Positions 18,086-26,742 of a stretch of 64,000 nt of DNA are shown in pieces (the stretch's first letter is position 1; each line of letters starts with the position of its first letter). The position numbers were made by a program, and so were the translations under genes. The notes under the pieces are model-generated. The model searched no databases, was not told the origin of the DNA, and was given only the letters and a program-made list of their open reading frames with translations. Source of the DNA: Mayfieldus sp963772265 (GTDB taxonomy: Bacteria; Actinomycetota; Thermoleophilia; Solirubrobacterales; 70-9); contig CAVYWS010000005.1 of assembly GCA_963772265.1 (NCBI GenBank), positions 186,001 to 250,000 of the forward strand. The letters run 5' to 3'.

Positions 18086-19545
18086 GGGGACGGCGGATGC
18101 AAAGGCTGGCGGCGGATCCGACTCTGGTCGGGGCGCTGACCGTGCTGATCGTGATCGTCGCGGTCTTCCTCGCCTACAACGCCAACAACGGGCTCCCGTT
18201 CGTGCCCACCTACAGCCTCTCGGTCCAGGTCCCCGACGCCGACTCGCTGGTCAAGGGCAACGACGTCCGGGTCGGTGGGATCCGGGTCGGGAGCGTGCAG
18301 TCGGTCGTGCCGCTCGCGCACGACGACGGGACCGCCACCGCCAAGGTCAACCTGAAGCTCGACAAGACCGTCGACCCGCTTCCGACCGACACCACGGTGG
18401 CCGTTCGCACCCGGTCCGCGCTGGGCCTCAAGTACCTCGAGATAAAGCCCGGCAACGCGAGCCGGGGCCTGCCCGAGGGAAGCACCCTCTCGCTGAAGGC
18501 CGCAAGGCCCGCGACGGTCGACATCGACCGGGTCCTGAACATGTTCGACGAGCCGACCCGGACCGCGATCCAGCGCAACGAGCTCGAGTTCGGATCGGCG
18601 ATCGCCGGGCGTGGCCCCGACGTCAACGCCGCGATCGCGGCGTTGCGACCGCTCGTCGACGACCTGCAGCCGGTGATGCGAAACCTGGCCTCGCCGGCGA
18701 CCGGGCTCGGGCGCTTCTTCAACGCGCTTGAGGCGACCTCGGCCGAGGTGGCGCCGGTAGCCGAGCAGCAGGCGCATCAGTTCGTCGCCCTCGACACCAC
18801 CTTCTCGGCCCTGGCCCGGGTCGCCCGCCCGTTCATTCAGGAGACGATCTCCAAGGGCCCGCCGACCGAGGACACAACGATCGCAACGCTGCCCCGGATC
18901 CGGCCGTTCCTGCGCGACAGCGAGCTGCTGTTCACCGACCTCCAGCCCAGCGCCCGCCTGCTGGTCGGGGCCGCGCCGGAGATCGCCGCGGCCACCCGGT
19001 CCGGGCCTCCGGTGCTGCGAAAGACGCCGATCCTCAACGCCGAGCTCGCCCCGACCGCGCAGGCGCTGGTCGACTTCGGCAACACGCCGGGCGTCACTCC
19101 GGGCCTCTCGTTGCTCTCCCAGACCAACTCGGCGCTCGATCCGACCCTGGCCTTCGTGACGCCGGCGCAGACGGTCTGCAACTACCTGACCCTGCTGCTG
19201 CGAAACGGCACCTCGATCACCAGCCTCGGCGACGGGATCGGGACCTATCAGCGCTTCGCGGTGCTGGGCCCGCCGGGTGACGGCCCTGGGCAGACCGGGC
19301 CGGGCCCGAACAACATCGGATCGCCGGCCGGCGCTCCGGCAAACGGGCCTGCGATCCAGAACCACCTGCACTACAACCCGTACCCGAACACCGCCGCTCC
19401 CGGCCAGCCGCGCGAGTGCGAGGCGGGCAACGAGCCCTACAAGGCCGCCCAGACCCTGATCGGCAACCCGCCTGGAAACCAGGGGACCGAGACCGAGGGC
19501 CAGCCGAAGAAGAGCAAGAAGAAGAAGAGCGGGGGTAACGGCTGA
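18082..19545 (+). CDS. MCE-domain protein, third of six
   Basis: A 487-residue protein overlapping its upstream neighbour by four bases. The anchor helix (LVGALTVLIVIVAVFLAYNA) is followed by the canonical MCE fold: YSLSVQVPDADSLVKGNDVR, VGGIRVGSVQSV, then RSALGLKYLEIKPG. The C-terminal two thirds are helical (DRVLNMFDEPTRTAIQRNEL...). They end with Cys in VCNYLTLLLRNG and RECEAGNEPY and a Lys-rich tail (KKSKKKKSG). The conserved DIDRVLNMFDEPTR-type segment after the MCE domain recurs in the sister genes, so the six are clearly paralogues. It works with the other MCE subunits, probably as a hetero-oligomer. Confidence 0.87.
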   Translation: MRGRRMQRLAADPTLVGALTVLIVIVAVFLAYNANNGLPFVPTYSLSVQVPDADSLVKGNDVRVGGIRVGSVQSVVPLAHDDGTATAKVNLKLDKTVDPLPTDTTVAVRTRSALGLKYLEIKPGNASRGLPEGSTLSLKAARPATVDIDRVLNMFDEPTRTAIQRNELEFGSAIAGRGPDVNAAIAALRPLVDDLQPVMRNLASPATGLGRFFNALEATSAEVAPVAEQQAHQFVALDTTFSALARVARPFIQETISKGPPTEDTTIATLPRIRPFLRDSELLFTDLQPSARLLVGAAPEIAAATRSGPPVLRKTPILNAELAPTAQALVDFGNTPGVTPGLSLLSQTNSALDPTLAFVTPAQTVCNYLTLLLRNGTSITSLGDGIGTYQRFAVLGPPGDGPGQTGPGPNNIGSPAGAPANGPAIQNHLHYNPYPNTAAPGQPRECEAGNEPYKAAQTLIGNPPGNQGTETEGQPKKSKKKKSGGNG

Positions 19546-21041
19546 TGACCCGCAGTCGCAGCCAGCGCGGCAGGTACAACGAGCAGTTCTTCCGCAGCAT
19601 GGGCGGGCCCGGCCCGACCGCGGTTGGCCTCTTCGTCGTGCTGCTGATCGTCTTCGGTTTCTACATGGCCTTCGCCAAGCAGCTGCCCTTCACCGGCGCC
19701 GGCTACGAGCTCAGCGCGACCTTCCACAACTCCGCCAACATCCGCACCGGCTCGCCTGTCCGGATCGCGGGGGTGAACGTCGGTGAGGTCAAGTCGGTCG
19801 ACCGGGTCGGCAACGACTCCAGGGTCATCTTCACGGTCACGAACGACGGCCGCCCGATCCACAACGACGCCTTCGTCAAGATCCGACCCCGGATCTTCCT
19901 CGAGGGCAACTTCTTCCTCGACATCGATCCCGGCAGCCCGAGCCGGGCGGAGCTGCCCGACGACGGCTCGATCCCGGTCAGCCACACCGCGACCGCGGTC
20001 CAGCTCGACGAGGTCCTTACCGCGCTGCAGAGCCCGCAGCGCCAGGACCTGCGCGACCTCCTGGAGGGCTTCGGGACGGCGCTCAGCCATAAGCCGACCG
20101 CGGCCGAGGACCTGACTCAGGACCCCGACGTGCAGGGCCTCTCGGCGGCCGAGGCGCTCAACAAGACCTTCGACTTCGGCGCCGCGGCCGCCAAGAACAC
20201 GGCGATCGTCAACCAGGCCTTCCTCGGCACCGGCCCGCACGACCTCTCCGGCCTGCTGCGGGCGACCAACCGCGTCTTCGCCTCCCTCGCCCGCGCAGAG
20301 CAGCCGCTCAAGGACCTGATCACCAACTTCAACACCACGACCCAGGCGCTCGCCGACGAGTCGCAGAACCTCTCAGAGACGGTGCGCCTGCTGGCTCCGA
20401 CGCTGACGACGGCGCGCAGCTCGCTGCTGCACCTCAACAACGCCCTGCCCTTCCTGCGCACCTTCGCGATCGAGCTTCGCCCCGGAGTAGCGGAGCTGCC
20501 GGCGACGATCAGAGCGGCCAACCCGTGGCTCGACCAGACCAAGCCGCTGCTCTCGAAGGCGGAGCTGGGCGGGATCGCGAAGCTTCTGCGCAAGGGCACT
20601 CCGGGACTGGCGGGAGCCACCGGCGCCGGGCTTGACGCCTTCCCGAGCCTGACCAAGACCAGCCGCTGCGTCAGCGACGTGCTGGTCCCCGCCGGCGACG
20701 AGGTGATCACCGATCAGTTCGGCACCGGTCAGCCGGTCTACCGCGAGGGCATCTACGGCTTCGTCGACCTCGCCGGCGAGAGCCAGAATTTCGACGGCAA
20801 CGGCCCCTACGTCCGCTTCCAGTCCGGCGGCGGGCCGCAAGAGGTGCGGATGAACAACCCGGCGGGCGGCCTGAACGGCGACAAGCTGACCGGATTCTCG
20901 TTCCCGCCGCTGGGCACCCAGCCGGCGCTCGGTCCCAAGCCGAAGATCAATCACAAGACCGCCTGCTACACGCAATCGGTTCCGCCACTGAACGGTCCCC
21001 CCGGCCAGGTCGGTCCCCCAAGCCCAGGATTGGTGCCCTGA
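19545..21041 (+). CDS. MCE-domain protein, fourth of six
   Basis: A 498-residue protein whose ATG shares one base with the upstream TGA (TGATG). The N-terminal cytoplasmic stretch is basic (TRSRSQRGRYNEQFFRS). It leads to a membrane helix (AVGLFVVLLIVFGFYMAFA) and an MCE domain with the most canonical motif of the set: YELSATFHNSANIRTGSPVR, then IAGVNVGEVKSVDR. The helical region follows (LDEVLTALQSPQRQDLRDLL), and then a beta-looking C-terminal part with Cys in KTSRCVSDV and NHKTACYTQ. The family role is envelope lipid transport; the substrate is unknown. Confidence 0.87.
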   Translation: MTRSRSQRGRYNEQFFRSMGGPGPTAVGLFVVLLIVFGFYMAFAKQLPFTGAGYELSATFHNSANIRTGSPVRIAGVNVGEVKSVDRVGNDSRVIFTVTNDGRPIHNDAFVKIRPRIFLEGNFFLDIDPGSPSRAELPDDGSIPVSHTATAVQLDEVLTALQSPQRQDLRDLLEGFGTALSHKPTAAEDLTQDPDVQGLSAAEALNKTFDFGAAAAKNTAIVNQAFLGTGPHDLSGLLRATNRVFASLARAEQPLKDLITNFNTTTQALADESQNLSETVRLLAPTLTTARSSLLHLNNALPFLRTFAIELRPGVAELPATIRAANPWLDQTKPLLSKAELGGIAKLLRKGTPGLAGATGAGLDAFPSLTKTSRCVSDVLVPAGDEVITDQFGTGQPVYREGIYGFVDLAGESQNFDGNGPYVRFQSGGGPQEVRMNNPAGGLNGDKLTGFSFPPLGTQPALGPKPKINHKTACYTQSVPPLNGPPGQVGPPSPGLVP

Positions 21042-22357
21042 TGGCCAGGGCCCTGCGCGGACGCACTCGCGACTTGCTGGCGGTCATCGTCCTGATCGTC
21101 TTCGGGCTGGCGACGACGCTGGTGATCATCAGCCAGCAGAAGGCGGCGCTGCCGGGATGGGTGCCGCTCTTCGGCCAGGACTTCTTCGAGCTGCAGGCGG
21201 AGTTCGTCCCCGCCCAGGCGGTGACCCCGGGCCAGGGCCAGGCGATCGACATCTCCGGGATCCAGGTCGGCAAGGTCGGCAAGGTCGAGCTCGAGGACGG
21301 GCACGCCGTCGTGCGGATGGACATCGAGAGCAAGTACGCGCCGCTGATCCACCGCGACGCGAGCCTGCTGCTGCGCCCGAAGACGGGGCTGGCCGACATG
21401 GTGATCGAGATGGATCCGGGCAAGTCGGGCCCGGAGATCCGCGAGGGCGCGACGGTGCCGCTCGCCAACACCAAGCCTCAGGTGGGCACCGACGAGATCC
21501 TCGCCACCCTCGACGCCGATACCCGCAACTACCTCACCCTGCTGCTGCAGGGCGGCGCGCGCGGAATCGGTGGCGAGGAGAGGGGGATCCAGGCCTCGGC
21601 GGCCCTGCGCCGGCTCGAGCCCACCACCCGCGACATCGCCAGGATCAACACCGCGGTGGCGACGCGTCGCCACGAGCTGGCGAACGTGATCCACAACTTC
21701 GGCTCGCTGATGCAGGAGCTGGGAGCGCACGACCGCCAGCTGACCCAGTTCGTCGACTCCTCCAACTCGGTCTTCCAGTCCTTCGCCCGCCAGCAGGCGG
21801 CGATCCGCTCCTCGCTGCGGGAGCTGCCGGCCACCCTGCAGGCGACCCATGGGGCCCTGGCGAGCTCCAATCGCCTCTCGCTCACCCTGCGCAAGGCCCT
21901 GCCGGCGCTGATCCCGTCGGCGGCGGCGCTCAAGCCCGGCCTGGAGGCCTCGCAGCGCTTGTTCACCGACACGCTGCCGCCGATCCGCGACCAGATCCGG
22001 CCCTTCACCCGGCAGGTTCAGACCCCGGTTCGCCACCTGGTCCAGGGCGCCGAGCCGCTCGACAAGTCGGTCAACGGGCTGAAGACCGGGCTGTCGAACC
22101 TCAACTACGCGCTCAACGAGCTTGCCTACAACCCGGACCCCAACGTCGGCAACTACCTCTTCTACCTCGGCTGGCTCAACCACGTCCTCAACGCGGTCTA
22201 TCTCAACCAGGACGCCTACGGGCCGCTGCGCCGCGGCGAGATCCTGGCCAGCTGTCAGACCGCGACCGTCGCCCAGGGCGTCGTGCTCACCCACAAGTTC
22301 CTCAAGACCCTGCAGCAGCTGACCGCATTCCCGACCCAACAGCAGGCGTGTAACTAG
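21041..22357 (+). CDS. MCE-domain protein, fifth of six
   Basis: A 438-residue protein, again joined by TGATG. Its anchor is LLAVIVLIVFGLATTLVIIS; the MCE domain runs from FELQAEFVPAQAVTPGQGQA through IDISGIQVGKVGKVELEDG. The helical region has many Gln/Leu heptads and ends ...QQQACN. The stop codon deserves notice: the TAG at 22355-22357 is formed by the left end of a 164-bp palindrome. Removing the palindrome gives AAC TGA TG, a TGATG junction like those of genes 3-5 in the same operon. The protein sequence would be unchanged, so the insertion appears neutral for this subunit. Confidence 0.86.
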   Translation: MARALRGRTRDLLAVIVLIVFGLATTLVIISQQKAALPGWVPLFGQDFFELQAEFVPAQAVTPGQGQAIDISGIQVGKVGKVELEDGHAVVRMDIESKYAPLIHRDASLLLRPKTGLADMVIEMDPGKSGPEIREGATVPLANTKPQVGTDEILATLDADTRNYLTLLLQGGARGIGGEERGIQASAALRRLEPTTRDIARINTAVATRRHELANVIHNFGSLMQELGAHDRQLTQFVDSSNSVFQSFARQQAAIRSSLRELPATLQATHGALASSNRLSLTLRKALPALIPSAAALKPGLEASQRLFTDTLPPIRDQIRPFTRQVQTPVRHLVQGAEPLDKSVNGLKTGLSNLNYALNELAYNPDPNVGNYLFYLGWLNHVLNAVYLNQDAYGPLRRGEILASCQTATVAQGVVLTHKFLKTLQQLTAFPTQQQACN

Positions 22358-22519
22358 TGGCCCTTCTCGCAACATTCGACCGTAAATGGCGGCCCCAGGC
22401 ACCGCCAAGCTGCGTCCTCGGTCGCCCGAATAGGCCCAGCTATTCGGGCTCCCTGCGTCCTTGCCTGACCGGCGCCTGGACCTCGCCATTTCCTGGCCGA
22501 CGTCACAAGAAGGGCCACT
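22356..22519. mobile_element. 164-bp imperfect palindrome, MITE-like insertion between mce5 and mce6
   Basis: Outer arms AGTGGCCCTTCT (22356-22367) and AGAAGGGCCACT (22508-22519) are perfect 12-bp inverted repeats. Nested inside are AAATGGCG/CGCCATTT (22384-22391, 22484-22491), CCAGGC/GCCTGG (22395-22400, 22474-22479) and a 10-bp hairpin GCCCGAATAG/CTATTCGGGC (22424-22433, 22440-22449). All four pairs share a centre near 22437. It has no coding capacity. Excision would leave a TGATG stop-start overlap, as at the two upstream junctions. A flanking ACT on each side could be a 3-bp target duplication. The right arm contains AGAAGGG, the likely ribosome site of mce6, so the folded RNA would mask it. 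Confidence 0.6.
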
Positions 22520-22520
22520 G

Positions 22521-24078
22521 ATGCAGAAACGCGCTCCGACCATCTGGCAGGTCGGCACCATCGCCGGCTTCGCCCTTTCCTGCTTCGGGATCCTGCTCTT
22601 CCTCTGGATCGCGTTCGGCGGGCCGACCCCGCTGGCGGCCAAGGGATACGTCGTCAAGGTCCCGTTCAGCGAGGCCGCACAGCTCGCAAACCAGTCCGAC
22701 GTGCGGATCTCCGGGGTCTCGGTCGGCAAGGTGCAGAAGATCGAGCTCTCGCCCGACGGCAAGCACGCCCTGGCGACGCTGGAGCTGGACGACACCTACG
22801 GACCGATCCCGGCCAACACCCGCGCGATCCTGCGCGAGAAGACCCTGCTGGGGGAGACCTACGTCGAGCTGACGCCGGGCTCGCCGAACGGGCCGAAGCT
22901 GTCTGACGGTGGGACCCTGCCCAACGGACAGGTGGCCCAGTCGGTGCAGCTCGATGAGATATTCCGCACCTTCAACCCGAGGACGCGGCTCGCCTTCCAG
23001 CAGTGGATGCAGAACGCGGCGCTCGCGTTCAAGGGCCGCGGCCAGGATTTCTCCAACGCCCTCGCCGAGCTCGAGCCGACCTTCACCGACGCCGACAAGC
23101 TGCTGCGCGTACTCGACACCCAGCGCCTCGCGGTGAGCCAGCTGATCCGAAACGGCGGCAGCGTGTTCCAGGCTCTGAGCGAGCGCCAGGGCCAGCTCCG
23201 CGGCCTGATCCAGAACGCCGACCGGGTATTCAGCACCACGGCGCGGCGAAACCAACAGCTCGCCGACACCTTCGTCGCCCTGCCGACATTCCTCGACCAG
23301 TCGCGGGCGACGCTGACGAGGCTGCAGCGCTTCGCGATCAACACCGATCCGCTGACACGCCAGCTGCGGCCGTCGGCGCGCGACCTGACCCCGGTGGTTC
23401 GCGACCTCGGCAGCCTCTCGCATGAGCTGAACGGGCTCTTCATCGGCCTGCGCCCGGTCGTCGCAGGAGCGCGCGAGGCGTTCCCGGCGCTGCGCAGGCT
23501 GCTGGTCGCCGATCTGCCGCCGCTGCTCAACGGGCTGCCGCCGTTCCTGCGCAACCTCAACCCGTTCCTCAACGTCGCCTCTGAGTACAAGCACGAGCTG
23601 ACCGCCTTCCTCGGCAACGCAAGCTCGGCGATCAACGCGACCGGGGGCGGGGTGGAGAGCAACGGCAAGGGCGTCAAGTACCTGCGGGTGATCGCACCGC
23701 TCTCCCCCGACGTGCTCGCCGCGTTCGACAACCGGCTCTCCAACAACCGCACCAACCCCTACAGCCAGCCACTCGCCTACAAGGGCGTCGGGACCGGCGG
23801 CATGCAGGGCTTCGAGACGGGCCAGTGCGTGGGCGGGCCGACGCACACGGCGCAGCTCGACCCCAACACCCCCAACGACCCCGACTTTCAATGCCCGCAC
23901 CGGCGGCGACGTCGCCGCGGCAACTGATTTCTTCAACCGGATCAAGCTCTACGCGTTCGACGACTTCTTCAGCTCGACCGACCTGCCCAGCGTGCCCTGC
24001 ACCAAGCAGGGGCCGTTTGCCCCGATCGGCCAGGCCGGAGCCGCGACCGACTACCAGCACGTCTTCGAGCAGCCCTAA
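22521..24078 (+). CDS. MCE-domain protein, sixth of six (frameshifted near end)
   Basis: The start is ATG 22521, one base past the palindrome, with AGAAGGG upstream. A membrane helix (IAGFALSCFGILLFLWIAF) precedes the MCE domain (YVVKVPFSEAAQLANQSDVR, then ISGVSVGKVQKIEL). The helical region includes LDEIFRTFNPRTRLAFQQWM, the segment shared by its paralogues. The frame breaks at about 23890; the other frame continues RTGGDVAAATDFFNRIKLYA and ends at a TAA (24076-24078). That tail holds a Cys in SVPCTKQGPFAP that would pair with one near GQCVGG. Full length is about 518 residues. Being last, and separated by the palindrome, it may be translated independently of the other five. Confidence 0.8.
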
Positions 24079-24091
24079 CCGGGCCGCCCGC

Positions 24092-24481
24092 CTAGACCAG
24101 AAGCCTGGCCTTGGCCGCCTCGAACTCGGCGTCGGAGATGTCGCCGCGCTGCTTCAGGTCGCTGAGCTTGTGAAGCTCATCGACCGGTGAGGAGCCGGCG
24201 GTCTCGCGGACGTAGGTGTCGAAGTGCTTCTTGACCTCGGCCTGCTCCCTGATCGAGCGCTCGCGCATGCCCTCCCCGCGTGCGATCAGATAGATGATCG
24301 CCCCGAGGAACGGGAGCACGAGCAAGAACAGCACCCAGGCCCCCTTCGCCCAGCCCGACAGCTCGTGATCCCGGAACAGGTCACTGACGATCGAGATCAG
24401 GATCCAGATCCAGGCGATCAGCAGAAAGATCTCGAGGACGGTCAAAAGAGCGGCCCCGAGCGTGTAGTCGGCGAGTAGCAA
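24092..24481 (-). CDS. PLDc_N/SHOCT-domain membrane protein
   Basis: A 129-residue protein. Two membrane helices (LTVLEIFLLIAWIWILISIV and WVLFLLVLPFLGAIIYLIA) with WAKGAWVLF between them match the PLDc_N-type membrane domain. A linker and a C-terminal SHOCT motif follow (DELHKLSDLKQRGDISDAEF, then EAAKARLL). SHOCT modules are short helical pieces usually at the ends of bacterial membrane proteins and thought to mediate oligomerisation. Translation starts at TTG 24481 behind a strong AAGGAGGT. It converges on the mce operon, leaving 13 bases between stops. The function is unknown. Confidence 0.75.
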   Translation of the reverse strand: MLLADYTLGAALLTVLEIFLLIAWIWILISIVSDLFRDHELSGWAKGAWVLFLLVLPFLGAIIYLIARGEGMRERSIREQAEVKKHFDTYVRETAGSSPVDELHKLSDLKQRGDISDAEFEAAKARLLV

Positions 24482-24600
24482 AGGAAGACCTCCTTGTCCA
24501 ACGCGCGTTCACTGAGCGCACGTTCGTTGCCGCCAGCATCCCACCTGGCACACAGGCACGCAAGCCAGGACGCCGCCTCCGGAGCGGCTTCAGCCGGTCG

Positions 24601-26016
24601 CTAATGATTGTCGAGGGCGGCGCCGGCGAGCGGCGCCGGTGGCGTGACCGGCTTGGCTGTCGTTGCCGGTGGCGATGCGGGAGGGCCGGAGCGCGAGCCG
24701 GAGCTTGAATGACTCGGCTTCGCGCTCGCCTGCGGAGATGCTGGGGGGCTCTGGGCCGGCGCGGGAAGGGACGGCGCGTGGCTCTTGCCGAAATCCGAAT
24801 GTCCGCCGGGACCGCTCGGGGGGCCCTGGGGGTGGGCCAGGGCCTGTCCCTGAGCGGCGGCGCCATTCCCATGTCCATGACCATGTTCTTGGGCGCCAGG
24901 CTTTTGGCCGGCCGGCTCGCCGGGTCGTTTGCCGGCCTTCCCATCCTCCCCCTCCGAGCTATCCGCAGGTGCAGCCGGTTGGTCGGCGGCCCGGCTCGAA
25001 CCTGCCGGCTGTCCGGGTTCAGCCGCACCGGACGCGGGGGCGGCCGAATCGCCGGATCCCCCGATCACGGGTGGGCGGACCACCCCGGTGAGGCCGCCGA
25101 CGCCGACGGCAAGCGTCGCGGTGGCGACGACGGCGGTTGCGGTCTTGAGCACGGTCGAGCCGGCGGCGAGCTTCCCGGCTCCACCCAGCGAGCCCGCCAG
25201 CCCGGCGCCGGCGGCGCCCCCTGGCCCCGAGCCGAGCAGGGTCTGCAGCAGGCCGGCCGCCGCCAGCGTGGGGAGGGGAGGGGCCAGCGCGGCGAGGTCG
25301 GTCTTGCGCCGGCGGATTCCGGCCCGGAAGTCGCGACAGCCCTCGCAGCCGCGCAGATGGGCCCGCAGCCGACGGCCGCGAAGCACGCGGCCGTCGTCCG
25401 CCGAAAGGGCCTCTCTCACCGCCTCACAGCTCATCGCTCGTCCTTCGGCCAGCTCCTGCAGGGCGACGCGCGCCTCGTAGACGGTTTGGCGCGCGGCGTC
25501 GGCCGAGGTTCCGAACACGGCGCCGATGCCGGCGTAGTCCATCTCGTTCAGCTCGCGCATCACCAGCGCTCCGCGCTGGCGCTCGGGCAGGCTGTGGAGG
25601 TCGATGTTCAGCTGGTGCAGGCGCTCGCGGGCTTCGAGCCGGCGCTCCGGCTGCGACGCCGAGGAGGCGGGCGCCTCTTCGCTCAGCTCGGTGACCGGCG
25701 GCCGTTGCCGCAGCACCCCGATCGCCTCGTTGTGGGCGATCCGGTAGAGCCAGGGCCGCAGCGCGATTTCGCGGCTCTCGCCGGGCAGCGCCCGCATCAC
25801 CTTGAGCATCGTGTTCTGAAGCGCGTCGCCGGCGTCTTCGTCGTCGCCGAGGATCGCCCGGCAATAACGGTAGAGCTCCTGGTGGTAGCGCTGGAAGATC
25901 GCGGCGAAGGCGCGGCGCTCCCCCCGCACCGCGACCCGAACCAGCCGGGCGTCCGAGGCCAGGCGCAGCGCTCCCGCTCTCGGGTTTCCGAGGCCGCGCA
26001 GCGCCGCTTCGCTCAT
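24601..26016 (-). CDS. ECF sigma factor fused to a zinc-finger, membrane-spanning C-terminal extension
   Basis: Residues about 20-190 are a group 4 sigma factor. Region 2 reads FAAIFQRYHQELYRYCRAIL, then DDEDAGDALQNTMLKVMRAL and PWLYRIAHNEAIGVLR. Region 4 reads LHSLPERQRGALVMREL, then DYAGIGAVFGTSADAARQTV. It then has a zinc-finger like those of ZAS anti-sigma factors (SCEAVREALSADDGR, HLRGCEGCRDF), a probable transmembrane helix (LKTATAVVATATLAVGVGGL) and a low-complexity Pro/Gly/Ala/His tail. Sigma and anti-sigma-like parts on one chain suggest membrane-held self-inhibition, but that is inference. No separate anti-sigma gene is adjacent. The target promoters are unknown. Confidence 0.8.
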   Translation of the reverse strand: MSEAALRGLGNPRAGALRLASDARLVRVAVRGERRAFAAIFQRYHQELYRYCRAILGDDEDAGDALQNTMLKVMRALPGESREIALRPWLYRIAHNEAIGVLRQRPPVTELSEEAPASSASQPERRLEARERLHQLNIDLHSLPERQRGALVMRELNEMDYAGIGAVFGTSADAARQTVYEARVALQELAEGRAMSCEAVREALSADDGRVLRGRRLRAHLRGCEGCRDFRAGIRRRKTDLAALAPPLPTLAAAGLLQTLLGSGPGGAAGAGLAGSLGGAGKLAAGSTVLKTATAVVATATLAVGVGGLTGVVRPPVIGGSGDSAAPASGAAEPGQPAGSSRAADQPAAPADSSEGEDGKAGKRPGEPAGQKPGAQEHGHGHGNGAAAQGQALAHPQGPPSGPGGHSDFGKSHAPSLPAPAQSPPASPQASAKPSHSSSGSRSGPPASPPATTAKPVTPPAPLAGAALDNH

Positions 26017-26198
26017 GCGTTCCCATTATCGGTCCGTTGGGTCAATCCCGTGCCGGGTGGTCGGTCACCTGTCGAGTCTGAAACGACGTCAGGCGTGATT
26101 TGTCAGGCCCAATCGAAGAAAAATGCGATTTAGCCCCTGACGGATGCCTGCCGTGGCCGTTACATCGCCGACGTAGACGTAGCCAAGGAGGAAATTTG

Positions 26199-26630
26199 AT
26201 GAGGCACCTCAGCAAGATCATCGTTCTGATCGGAGCTCTGGCACTTTGTGCGGCTCCGGCTCTGGCGAACGAGCCGAGCACGGTCCCGCCCGACAACCAG
26301 GGCCTGCACACCGGTCAGGGCAAGTCGCACTTCCCCGAGACCACCCCCGGGCCGAGCGCGAGCCTGCCCGCGAAGGCCAAGGCCTACGGGTTCTATTGCC
26401 GGGGGGAGAGCAAGAAGCACGTCAACGGCCAGAAGGGCACGCCCTTCTCGCAGTGCGTGACGGCGATGGCCAAGCTGGCCAATGGCTCCACCGACAATCC
26501 CAGCCGCGCTTGCCGGGGAGAGAGCAAGAAGCACCTCAAGGGTGAGAAGGGGACCCCGTTCAGCCGCTGCGTCTCTGCCGCGGCCAAGTTGCAGCACGAC
26601 CAAGATCAGTCAGACGAATCAACCGACTGA
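26199..26630 (+). CDS. Secreted protein with duplicated Cys motif
   Basis: A consensus AAGGAGG ribosome site lies 8 bases before the ATG. The signal peptide is IIVLIGALALCAAPALA. The 143-residue precursor contains two near-identical blocks of about 28 residues. The first starts YCRGESKKHVNGQKGTPFSQ and continues CVTAMAKL; the second starts ACRGESKKHLKGEKGTPFSR and continues CVSAAAKL. Each has two Cys in a C-x18-20-C arrangement that could form a disulfide hairpin. The region between signal and repeats has few features (NEPSTVPPDNQGLHTGQGKS). The family is unrecognised. The strong ribosome site suggests abundant expression. Confidence 0.65.
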   Translation: MRHLSKIIVLIGALALCAAPALANEPSTVPPDNQGLHTGQGKSHFPETTPGPSASLPAKAKAYGFYCRGESKKHVNGQKGTPFSQCVTAMAKLANGSTDNPSRACRGESKKHLKGEKGTPFSRCVSAAAKLQHDQDQSDESTD

Positions 26631-26659
26631 TCGCCTGATCCCACATACATGCACCTCGG

Positions 26660-26690
26660 ACGGGCCGGGCCGCCTCGCGGCTCGGCCCGT
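26660..26690. terminator. GC-rich bidirectional hairpin terminator
   Basis: A 13-bp stem with a 5-base loop (arms from ACGGGCCGGGCCG and CGGCTCGGCCCGT, one G-T pair) lies between two convergent genes. T-rich flanks are weak, so it is a candidate terminator for both. Confidence 0.55.
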
Positions 26691-26742
26691 TCGTCTGCTG
26701 CCTGCCGGGAGCGGCACTCCGGCACGGGCGGCGTCGGTTGGC

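Noticed and set aside
20966..22795. Long minus-strand frame opposite mce5 and mce6
   Set aside because: Same shadow effect; no domain, and it crosses the palindrome.
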